NCBI GenBank assembly: GCA_019312685.1
Contig: JAFDCR010000081.1
Location: forward strand, 1-6,341
Reading direction: 5' to 3'
DNA: 6,341 bases
DNA from: Deltaproteobacteria bacterium
GTDB lineage: Bacteria; Desulfobacterota; Desulfobulbia; Desulfobulbales; BM004
Of the stretch, positions 1 to 5,693 are shown piece by piece; positions within the stretch are counted from its first letter, which is position 1, and the number at the start of each line of letters is the position of its first letter. Made by a program: the position numbers and the translations under genes. The notes under the pieces were generated by a model. The model worked only from the letters and a program-made list of their open reading frames with translations. It ran no database searches and was not told the origin of the DNA.

Positions 1-2
1 AT

Positions 3-1001
3 TCCTTACCGGGAATGCATAGATACATGCCAAACGCTGGTTATCCAGAGACAAGGGCAGCAGTAGCAGAGCGGCTTTCGCTAGAGACTGGCGTCAAATT
101 CACTATGAACGAGATTGTCATGACCTGTGGCGCAGCCGGGGGACTTAATGTAACCCTGAAGGCCTTGCTTGATCCCGGAGATGAGGTCATTATTCTGGCC
201 CCGTTCTTTGTGGAGTATAATTTTTATATCGATAATCATGGAGGAGTAAGCAAGGTGGTTCCCACGGATGATTCCTTTGATATTGACCTGGGGGCAATTG
301 AAGCGGCTCTCAATGAAAAAACCAAGGCCATCATTATCAACAGCCCTAATAATCCCACGGGCCAGATCTATTCACAGGAGTCCCTGGCGGAACTGGGAAA
401 ATTGCTGACTGTAACCTCAGAGAAATATTCCAGCACCATTTTTCTTATTGCTGATGAGCCCTACCGCAAGATAGTATTCAATGACAGTGATGTGCCGAGC
501 ATCATGCAGGCCTATCAAAACAGTATTGTTATTTCGTCGTATTCAAAGGATCTGTCCCTTTCCGGGGAACGGATCGGTTATATCGCCGTGCATCCCGGAA
601 TTGCTGAAAAGGAGCCTCTTGTCGGTGCTCTCATCCTGGCAAACCGCATTTTGGGATTTGTCAATGCCCCGGCCCTGATGCAGCGCGTGGTGGCGGAACT
701 GCAGGGGGCGTCAGTAGATAATTCCATCTATACAAGGCGGCGAGAGATGTTCTGCAAAGTTCTTGCAGATGCAGGTTATGAGTTCCTGCCGCCCAAGGGG
801 GCTTTCTATATCTTCCCGAAATCCCCCCTTGAGGATGATGCTGAGTTTGTCGGCAGGCTCCAGGAGCAGAAAATCCTTGCCGTGCCTGGAAAGGGCTTCG
901 GCACGCCCGGTTATTTCAGGCTCGCCTTTTGTGTTGAGGACTCGGTAATTGAACGTTCGGCTGCAGCTTTCAGGAAAGCCATGGAGAGTGTGAAACGATA
1001 G
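3..1001 (+). CDS. Class I/II PLP-dependent aminotransferase, 5'-truncated by window edge
   Basis: This is a fold-type I pyridoxal-phosphate aminotransferase of the aspartate aminotransferase superfamily, presumably a cytoplasmic enzyme moving amino groups between an amino acid and a 2-oxo acid. The reading frame is open to the left edge (codons before the ATG at 15 read S-L-P-G), and that ATG sits inside the conserved HRYMPNAGYPETR stretch, so it is not the start; roughly 60 N-terminal residues are probably missing. Counting from that Met: GAAGGLN (39-45) is the cofactor-phosphate region; SPNNPTG (110-116) carries the PLP-contacting Asn113; ADEPY (146-150) supplies Asp147 for the pyridine nitrogen and Tyr150; SYSKDLSLSGERIGY (175-189) holds the Schiff-base Lys178; and Arg302 in FRLAF should bind the substrate carboxylate. 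All key residues in the visible part are present, so it looks functional. Substrate specificity cannot be read from the sequence. It ends in TAG and converges on glmM across a repeat. Confidence 0.9.
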   Translation, partial: SLPGMHRYMPNAGYPETRAAVAERLSLETGVKFTMNEIVMTCGAAGGLNVTLKALLDPGDEVIILAPFFVEYNFYIDNHGGVSKVVPTDDSFDIDLGAIEAALNEKTKAIIINSPNNPTGQIYSQESLAELGKLLTVTSEKYSSTIFLIADEPYRKIVFNDSDVPSIMQAYQNSIVISSYSKDLSLSGERIGYIAVHPGIAEKEPLVGALILANRILGFVNAPALMQRVVAELQGASVDNSIYTRRREMFCKVLADAGYEFLPPKGAFYIFPKSPLEDDAEFVGRLQEQKILAVPGKGFGTPGYFRLAFCVEDSVIERSAAAFRKAMESVKR

Positions 1002-1134
1002 AAAAATTTTAATGATAGATCCTGATTCCGTTGAGGCAAATAACCAAAATATGCTTATAGATAAAAAGGGATTGTGATTGGAGGGACGTAAAAAGAGCTA
1101 TCTGTTCCTACTAATTAGGTCAGCGGGTAGCGTG

Positions 1135-1157
1135 AGATTTTTTTAAACAAAAAATCT
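1135..1157. repeat. AT-only perfect hairpin downstream of the aminotransferase
   Basis: A 9-bp perfect inverted repeat, AGATTTTTT (1135-1143) and AAAAAATCT (1149-1157), is separated by 5 bases. A T-run lies in the left arm and an A-run in the right, so on either strand the stem could release a transcript weakly, but it has almost no G-C pairs and is not a convincing intrinsic terminator. It lies just outside repeat copy 1, between the 3' ends of two convergent genes. The stretch 1002-1134 to its left contains no gene and no other structure I can support. Confidence 0.4.
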
Positions 1158-1167
1158 ATTTATATAT

Positions 1168-1345
1168 GTTCATTTCTTTACTTGCATAAAGAAACGAACC
1201 AGAAAGTGCAGCCGTTCACTTGGCCTTCGGCTTCCCTCCGCTGCTCGCAAAATGCAGACGCCTTGGAAAGTCGCTTGCGCTCCGCTGAGTCGTTATTCTG
1301 CATTTTGTTCCGCTCCTCGGCTGCGTGAAATGGCAGAAAAACTGA
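1168..1345 (+). repeat. Dispersed structured intergenic repeat, copy 1
   Basis: A non-coding element fills much of the gap between the aminotransferase and glmM. It opens with an inverted repeat, GTTCATTTCTTTA (1168-1180) against TAAAGAAACGAAC (1187-1199), matching at 12 of 13 positions. A C/G-rich segment follows with CTTCGG (1225-1230) and CTGCTCG (1241-1247). Next is an 11-bp perfect inverted repeat, CAAAATGCAGA (1248-1258) and TCTGCATTTTG (1297-1307), enclosing about 38 bases, then TTCCG (1308-1312) and TCGGC (1317-1321). The same order of parts recurs at 5365-5580. From memory, this kind of sequence, starting with a palindromic AAAGAAA-type module, is scattered through many Gram-negative genomes; I cannot give it a formal family name. 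The right boundary is approximate. Translations across it are frameless in character and I do not regard them as genes. Confidence 0.65.
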
Positions 1346-1383
1346 AAAATTATTTTATTCTGATTTTCCGGATGTCTGTCTAC

Positions 1384-2748
1384 TCAGTGTCTGTCAGAAT
1401 GTCTGATAAACTCGCAAAGTTCACAGGCCATTTCATCTATCAGCTTTTCGTCTTCACCTTCCAACATGACCCTGATAACCGGTTCGGTGCCTGACGGGCG
1501 TACGAGAATTCGCCCTTTAGCGCCGAGTTTTTTCTCCATCTCAGCAATCTTTTCTGAATATCCGGGGATCTGTTCCGGAATTATCCTTTTAACGGTCCGG
1601 ACATTTTGCAGCACCTGGGGGAATGGTTCCATGATCCGGGTCATTTCTGAAAGAGGTCTCTGCTTTTTCTCCATGGCAATAAGGAGCTGCAGTGCTCCAA
1701 GTATGCCGTCGCCCGTAGTGTTGTGTTTGAGAAATATGAGATGGCCTGACTGTTCTCCACCGAAGTTATATTTACTGCGCCGCATTTCTTCCACAACATA
1801 ACGATCGCCGACCTGGGTGCGCACAAGTTTGCCTCCCATTCGCTGCAGGGCAATATCCAGCCCCATGTTGCTCATCACGGTTGCGACCAGGGTATTTTTC
1901 TCCAATTTTTGCCGTTCAAGCATCTCTTCAGCACAAATCGCCATGATCCGATCGCCGTCAACGATATTTCCCTTCTCATCGGCAACAATAAGGCGGTCGC
2001 CGTCACCATCAAGCGCAATGCCCAGATCCGCTCCTTCCTTACGGACCAGGTCGGCCATAATTTCCGGGTGAAGAGCACCGCATTCATGGTTGATATTTTT
2101 GCCGTCCGGCTGCACGCCTATTCTGGTTACTTTTGCTCCCAGCTCTTCAAAAACATGGGGCGCCACGCCGTATGTCGCTCCATGGGCACAGTCAAGTACG
2201 ATGTGGATCCCGTCCAGGGTGTAACGCCTGGGAAAGGTATTTTTCAGAAAAACTATATAGCGGCCCTTTGCATCATCAATCCGGAACGCCTTGCCAACCT
2301 CTTCGGCAACCGGTCTCAGGGTGTCCATTTTTTTTGAAAATATCAGGTCTTCAATAACCGCTTCATCAGCATCCGGGAGTTTAAAGCCGTCTTTTGAGAA
2401 AATCTTTATGCCGTTATCCTGAAATGGATTGTGCGAGGCGGAAATCACCACTCCCGCATCAGCCCGCATGCCTGTTGTTATAAAGGCAATACCTGGAGTC
2501 GGCAGTGGCCCCACCAGAAGAACATTAACACCCATGGAGCAGATACCTGACGCCAGGGCATTTTCAATCATGTAGCCTGACAGACGGGTATCCTTGCCGA
2601 TAACTATCCGTGGATTATGCTCCTCGCTTGATACCTGTTTCTTTACCAGGAAGGCGATAGCCCTGCCTATCTGCATGGCAATCTCAGTGGTCATGGGATA
2701 GGTGTTGGCCACCCCTCTCACCCCGTCAGTCCCGAAAAGTTTTCTCAT
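1384..2748 (-). CDS. glmM: Phosphoglucosamine mutase GlmM
   Basis: GlmM interconverts glucosamine-6-phosphate and glucosamine-1-phosphate in the cytoplasm, the step feeding GlmU and UDP-GlcNAc synthesis for peptidoglycan and lipid A. The 454-residue product has the usual family length and is complete. The N-terminus FGTDGVRGVAN (5-15) is characteristic. SASHNP (103-108) contains the phosphorylatable active-site Ser105; DGDGDR (247-252) provides the Mg-binding aspartates 247, 249 and 251; GGEQSGH (330-336) is the sugar-binding loop; RPSGTEP (417-423) is the phosphate-binding loop of the C-terminal domain. Together these separate GlmM from phosphomannomutase or phosphoglucomutase relatives. The ATG overlaps the cdaR stop by 4 bp (ATGA) with no strong Shine-Dalgarno in front, which suggests translational coupling. 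It is the last gene of the cdaA-cdaR-glmM operon. No intrinsic terminator is evident directly after the TGA stop; repeat copy 1 follows within about 40 bases. Confidence 0.97.
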   Translation of the reverse strand: MRKLFGTDGVRGVANTYPMTTEIAMQIGRAIAFLVKKQVSSEEHNPRIVIGKDTRLSGYMIENALASGICSMGVNVLLVGPLPTPGIAFITTGMRADAGVVISASHNPFQDNGIKIFSKDGFKLPDADEAVIEDLIFSKKMDTLRPVAEEVGKAFRIDDAKGRYIVFLKNTFPRRYTLDGIHIVLDCAHGATYGVAPHVFEELGAKVTRIGVQPDGKNINHECGALHPEIMADLVRKEGADLGIALDGDGDRLIVADEKGNIVDGDRIMAICAEEMLERQKLEKNTLVATVMSNMGLDIALQRMGGKLVRTQVGDRYVVEEMRRSKYNFGGEQSGHLIFLKHNTTGDGILGALQLLIAMEKKQRPLSEMTRIMEPFPQVLQNVRTVKRIIPEQIPGYSEKIAEMEKKLGAKGRILVRPSGTEPVIRVMLEGEDEKLIDEMACELCEFIRHSDRH

Positions 2749-3734
2749 GGTTTGATTTTCAATTTTTTTGTTTCAGTTATTTCCAGGACCACTGTTTCCG
2801 GTTTGATTCCAAGGATTTTCATCTGCGGCGGTCCATTGAGAATCACCTTATGATTTGAACTGCCGGGTTGCAGGGTTTCAGGCTTGATGCTGGCCTGCAA
2901 GATATTTTTCAGGTTATTCGGCTGCAAACTCATACCTTGGGGAATTTCGGCAGTAATGCTCACTGTGGGTGGACGCAACCGGTAAATTACCTCACCCTGT
3001 TTCCCGGTATCATGTTCAAAGCCGATCGGAATATCCGCCAGTTCCACCTTTTTTCTCAGTTCAGTAACATTTAACCGGACAGCAATGACCGGTTCGCCGA
3101 TGAGGTCTGATATTTCAGGCTTCAGGGCCAGGGGAACCTGTTTCACTTCAGACCGGTTAAGGCGGTTTATATCAACGGGACTTGTACTTAAATCCTCTTC
3201 CTGGTCGAGAATTGACTGCGGACCGCTTATTTCCAGGGTCGGCGGTTCGACTTTCACCGTGTCAAGCCTGTAATCACTATGGATCTTTCCGACAAGAATC
3301 GGTTTGATAGGCAGATTTTTATGAATCAGCCTATCTAGTCTCAGGGTAAGGGTGGGCGGTTGCACCCGCAGAATATTTAAGCCTCGAGGCAATGAAATGG
3401 AATCAGGGTCATTATGGATGACAATAGTACCTGGAACTGCCTTGGAAAGATCGATTGATCTGCTGATATGCTGTTCGGTCATTCCGCGGATGAGACTGCG
3501 CTGCCCGCTGACCGTGACCTCGATCTGCTTCCTGAACTGATTTGAAATAACGAGATCACGCGGCAGGTTCACGATTTCAACCGGCAGGGTGACATTCATA
3601 TCAACCTTATCTTCTCCAACCACGAAATACCAGAGAAAAAGGGCGAAGAACAGAGAAATCAGCTTCAGAACCCAGTTTTTGGGTCTCCGGAAAGAGGAGA
3701 TTTTATCAATTATTTGCCGAACCAGTTTTTCCAT
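2745..3734 (-). CDS. cdaR: YbbR-domain membrane protein, CdaR-type
   Basis: In Firmicutes, CdaR is a membrane-anchored protein that binds CdaA and modulates its c-di-AMP synthesis; the same role is inferred here from family and gene order. The 329-residue product has a basic N-terminus (FRRPKNW, 15-21) followed by one hydrophobic segment at about 22-40 (LKLISLFFALFLWYFVVG), best read as an uncleaved signal anchor placing the rest in the periplasm. The exported part shows repeating YbbR units, each closing on a P-P-T-hydrophobic strand or a variant of it: QPPTLTLRL (125-133), EPPTLEISGP (163-172), RPPTVSITAEI (254-264), and a final KPETVVLEI (311-319), so about four units. The start overlaps the end of cdaA by 25 bp and the stop overlaps glmM by 4 bp. 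The Shine-Dalgarno is weak. An orthologue in another lineage might be annotated simply as a YbbR-like protein; the biochemical link to CdaA has not been shown by this sequence. Confidence 0.9.
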   Translation of the reverse strand: MEKLVRQIIDKISSFRRPKNWVLKLISLFFALFLWYFVVGEDKVDMNVTLPVEIVNLPRDLVISNQFRKQIEVTVSGQRSLIRGMTEQHISRSIDLSKAVPGTIVIHNDPDSISLPRGLNILRVQPPTLTLRLDRLIHKNLPIKPILVGKIHSDYRLDTVKVEPPTLEISGPQSILDQEEDLSTSPVDINRLNRSEVKQVPLALKPEISDLIGEPVIAVRLNVTELRKKVELADIPIGFEHDTGKQGEVIYRLRPPTVSITAEIPQGMSLQPNNLKNILQASIKPETLQPGSSNHKVILNGPPQMKILGIKPETVVLEITETKKLKIKP

Positions 3735-4501
3735 AATTGCGGATGAGATTCCCGTGGTATAAATATTTCTTCAAGTTTATTCAGTAATACTGTTTCATCT
3801 GAGAGAGTCGTAATGGAACCGTGCTGCACCAGTGAAATTTCCTGGGTTTCCTCTGAAACTACTACAATTACCGCGTCGGTTTCCTCGGAAAGACCAATGG
3901 CGGCTCGGTGCCTGGTACCATAACGTTTGTTGATATAAGGGTTTTTGGTTAAAGGCAGAAGGCAACCGGCGGTCTGTATGCGGTTGTCATGGATGATAAC
4001 CCCTCCGTCATGCAGAGGTGAGGAAGGCAGAAAAAGGCTGACCAGCAGTTCCGTGGTGAGGTTTGCGTCAAGCTTGTGTCCCGATTCAATATAATCCCTT
4101 AACCCGGTTTCCCTTTCAATGACTATGAGGCCGCCGATCCTGCGCTTTGAGAGGTAACGTGCTGCGGCTACTACAACCTGTATGGTGTTCTGCAGGGCAT
4201 CGTCATAGGTTTTATAGAAAGGGGTTTTGCCGACCTGGGTAAGAGCCCGCCTGATATCCCCCTGAAAGACTATGATAATGATAAGAAATATGGAGCTCAG
4301 AAGGGTGCGGAGCAGCCAGTAGAGTGTCAGCAGTTCAAGTTCCCTGGCTCCGAAATAGATGACGAAAAGAACGGCTATACCGATCAGCATCTGTGAGGCC
4401 CGGGTTCCTCGGATGAGAAGAATGGCGCGGTAGATGATGTACGATACAAGCAGAATGTCAACTATATCCTGCCATCGTAAATATTGTATTACATCACCCA
4501 T
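3710..4501 (-). CDS. cdaA: Diadenylate cyclase CdaA (DisA_N/DAC domain, TIGR00159-type)
   Basis: CdaA condenses two ATP molecules into cyclic di-AMP at the inner face of the membrane. The 263-residue product has the family layout: three hydrophobic segments at about 13-30, 38-54 and 58-80, then the DAC domain at about 95-245. Catalytic landmarks are SPLHDGGVII (161-170), corresponding to the DGA motif, and YGTRHRAAIG (194-203), containing the RHR motif at 197-199 that contacts ATP phosphates. SEETDA (205-210) and VVSEETQEISLV (214-225) follow as in known CdaA proteins. The third residue of the DGA motif is Gly167 rather than Ala. The chosen ATG gives the usual N-terminus with RWQDIVDILL (9-18); no strong Shine-Dalgarno precedes it. 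It is the first gene of the cdaA-cdaR-glmM operon, overlapping cdaR by 25 bp. Its neighbour upstream is divergent, so the promoter should lie in 4502-4762. Confidence 0.95.
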   Translation of the reverse strand: MGDVIQYLRWQDIVDILLVSYIIYRAILLIRGTRASQMLIGIAVLFVIYFGARELELLTLYWLLRTLLSSIFLIIIIVFQGDIRRALTQVGKTPFYKTYDDALQNTIQVVVAAARYLSKRRIGGLIVIERETGLRDYIESGHKLDANLTTELLVSLFLPSSPLHDGGVIIHDNRIQTAGCLLPLTKNPYINKRYGTRHRAAIGLSEETDAVIVVVSEETQEISLVQHGSITTLSDETVLLNKLEEIFIPRESHPQLWKNWFGK

Positions 4502-4762
4502 AGTTTACTGGAATGCTTTTTGCACGGGTATCGGGTTTAAATGGAGAAATATCATTGTAAAGACTAAATTGTTTAAAAAGCAGGTATCATTGCTAATTAA
4601 AACAACTTATTAGTAAATTTTACAAGGGAAGAAATCATTTTTTTGAAATAATGTTTCATATTACAATAAATTTTAAGGGAAATGGGTTCCGAACTGGAAT
4701 TTTCTGTTTAAGGAAATGAACAATCCATAGCTCTTGACAATACATTGGGAGGAATAAAAATC
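4502..4762. promoter_or_regulatory. AT-rich divergent intergenic region between cdaA and the nitroreductase
   Basis: This gap separates two divergently transcribed genes, so promoters for both should lie here. It is visibly AT-rich compared with the flanking genes. I could not identify a sigma-70 promoter pair with good spacing on either strand. A TTGACA hexamer at 4734-4739 is a perfect -35 match, but its -10 would fall on the ribosome binding site and start codon of the nitroreductase. A TTGAAA (4643-4648) with TACAAT (4662-4667) has a 13-base spacer, too short. A small inverted repeat, CTAAT (4593-4597) and ATTAG (4609-4613), is too short to call an operator. No gene, tRNA or riboswitch is seen. 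Confidence 0.45.
4747..4753 (+). promoter_or_regulatory. Ribosome binding site of the nitroreductase gene
   Basis: GGGAGGA ends nine bases before the ATG at 4763, a strong Shine-Dalgarno at usable spacing. It settles the start: the in-frame TTG at 4745-4747 overlaps this site and cannot be served by it. Confidence 0.85.
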
Positions 4763-5344
4763 ATGCTTTATGATCTGGTACGTGGAACAAGAAGTTTCAG
4801 GCGCTTCAAAGAAGACGAACCTGTGGATATTGAGATACTGAGGAAACTTGTTGATCTGGCCCGTTTAGGCGGCTCGGCCAGAAATGTGCAGCCGCTGAAA
4901 TATATGTTGATCAATGCTCCGGAAGTCAACGCCCAGATATTTCCTCATCTCGGCTGGGCCGGCTACCTGAAAGACTGGGTCGGTCCGGAAAAAGGCGAAC
5001 GTCCCGCAGCGTATATAATTTGCCTGCTTGATTCCCGTTTGTGCAGTGAGGCAGAGTGTGATCTTGGCATTGCAACCCAGAATCTTCTGCTCGGAGCCGT
5101 TGAAAAAGGCTTGGGCGGCTGCCGTATTGCCTCTTTTTCACCGGCATTGCGTAACGTGTTGAAAATTGATGACGAGCTGAAGATTCTCCTGGTTATCGCC
5201 CTCGGCAGGCCGGTGGAAACCGTTGTTCTTGATGAACTGGAGTATGGGGGGGATATAAAATACTGGCGGGATGGGGACAGGGTGCATCACGTGCCGAAGA
5301 GGTCTTTGCAAGAGGTTGTTGTTCGCGAAATAGTTGATATGTAA
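4763..5344 (+). CDS. Nitroreductase-family flavoprotein
   Basis: A small FMN-dependent oxidoreductase of the nitroreductase superfamily; such enzymes are cytoplasmic, usually dimeric and use NAD(P)H to reduce nitro compounds, quinones or other acceptors, but the physiological substrate cannot be read here. Starting at the ATG behind GGGAGGA the product is 193 residues. The N-terminal RGTRSFRRF (7-15) matches the R-x-S-x-R-x-F type FMN-phosphate motif; LARLGGSARNVQPLKY (32-47) is the second flavin-contact stretch; CDLGIATQNLLLGAVEKGLGG (99-119) is the conserved core helix with the glycine-rich turn typical of the family; the C-terminus carries GDIKYWRDGDRVHHVPKRSL (163-182), a tail I associate with a subgroup of these proteins. 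It is complete and appears to stand alone: cdaA is divergent on one side and recD convergent on the other, with repeat copy 2 just after its TAA stop. Confidence 0.88.
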   Translation: MLYDLVRGTRSFRRFKEDEPVDIEILRKLVDLARLGGSARNVQPLKYMLINAPEVNAQIFPHLGWAGYLKDWVGPEKGERPAAYIICLLDSRLCSEAECDLGIATQNLLLGAVEKGLGGCRIASFSPALRNVLKIDDELKILLVIALGRPVETVVLDELEYGGDIKYWRDGDRVHHVPKRSLQEVVVREIVDM

Positions 5345-5364
5345 TTTTAGAGTATAAACATATC

Positions 5365-5580
5365 CTACTTCTTTTATCTGCATACGAGACTGCTGATGAC
5401 TGACAGCGTGCCCCAAAAAAGAAGTAGCAAGAAAAGGGCACCCCGTTGTCCCGACCCTTCGGGCACACTTGCGCTTCTCGCTTTTGCCGGGACGCTGAAA
5501 ACTCAACGCCTCCGGCGGTTCAAACAGGCGGAGTCTTTGCTTGCCTCCAGCGTCTTTTTCCGTCAAAAGTTGTCGGCAAA
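5365..5580 (+). repeat. Dispersed structured intergenic repeat, copy 2
   Basis: A second copy of the element described at 1168-1345, in the same orientation. It opens with an 11-bp perfect inverted repeat, CTACTTCTTTT (5365-5375) and AAAAGAAGTAG (5417-5427), here with a 41-base loop instead of 6. Then come GCAAGAAAAGGGCACCCC (5427-5444), a small hairpin CCCGA (5450-5454)/TCGGG (5459-5463) containing the shared CTTCGG, and CTTCTCG (5474-5480). A composite long-range inverted repeat follows: CTTTTG (5481-5486) with CAAAAG (5564-5569), and GACGCTG (5491-5497) with CAGCGTC (5548-5554), enclosing about 50 bases. TTCCG (5558-5562) and TCGGC (5573-5577) recur in the same order as in copy 1. It lies between the convergent 3' ends of the nitroreductase and recD. 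Boundaries are approximate. A frame at 5396-5659 reads through it, but its protein has no domain and simply translates the repeat. Confidence 0.65.
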
Positions 5581-5605
5581 TATATTACTGTCGACAATTG
5601 ACAGT
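5570..5605. repeat. Overlapping short inverted repeats at the right edge of repeat copy 2
   Basis: TTGTCG (5570-5575) can pair with CGACAA (5592-5597), and ACTGTC (5587-5592) can pair with GACAGT (5600-5605). The two pairings share base 5592, so they exclude each other. No T-run follows either stem, so this is not an intrinsic terminator. The remaining sequence, 5606-5693, is AT-rich and I see no gene or clear signal in it. Confidence 0.3.
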
Positions 5606-5693
5606 GATGCTCAGCGGGACAGAATGGGGTTCTCAAAAATCAACACTATTATTTTATAACCTATTAATTATATAAAGATTTGAGCGATTGTTT

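Noticed and set aside
15..17. ATG at 15 as the true aminotransferase start
   Set aside because: It lies within a conserved internal stretch, the frame is open to the window edge, and the N-terminal arm and small-domain residues of the family would be missing.
1168..1345. Repeat copy 1 as an insertion-sequence remnant or CRISPR
   Set aside because: No transposase fragment, terminal inverted repeats with target duplication, or regularly spaced direct repeats are visible.
1252..1494. Open frame on the + strand running from repeat copy 1 into glmM
   Set aside because: It translates the repeat and then the antisense of glmM; there is no ribosome binding site or recognisable domain.
1909..2337. 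142-codon + strand open frame inside glmM
   Set aside because: It is a shadow of the well-conserved glmM reading frame on the opposite strand.
4593..4613. Inverted repeat CTAAT-N11-ATTAG as an operator in the divergent gap
   Set aside because: Five-base AT-rich arms are expected by chance in such AT-rich sequence.
4643..4667. Possible sigma-70 promoter TTGAAA...TACAAT upstream of the nitroreductase
   Set aside because: The spacer is 13 bases, well short of the usual 16-18, and no better-spaced pairing was found.
4745..4762. TTG start for the nitroreductase, adding six residues
   Set aside because: The TTG overlaps the Shine-Dalgarno GGGAGGA that serves the ATG at 4763, and the family N-terminus fits the ATG.
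5138..5566. 142-codon open frame on the - strand overlapping the nitroreductase tail and repeat copy 2
   Set aside because: It is antisense to a clear gene and to the repeat, with no domain and no ribosome binding site.
5396..5659. 87-codon open frame on the + strand between the nitroreductase and recD
   Set aside because: Almost all of it is the translation of repeat copy 2, with Ser/Arg/Leu-rich low-information protein and no convincing start signal.
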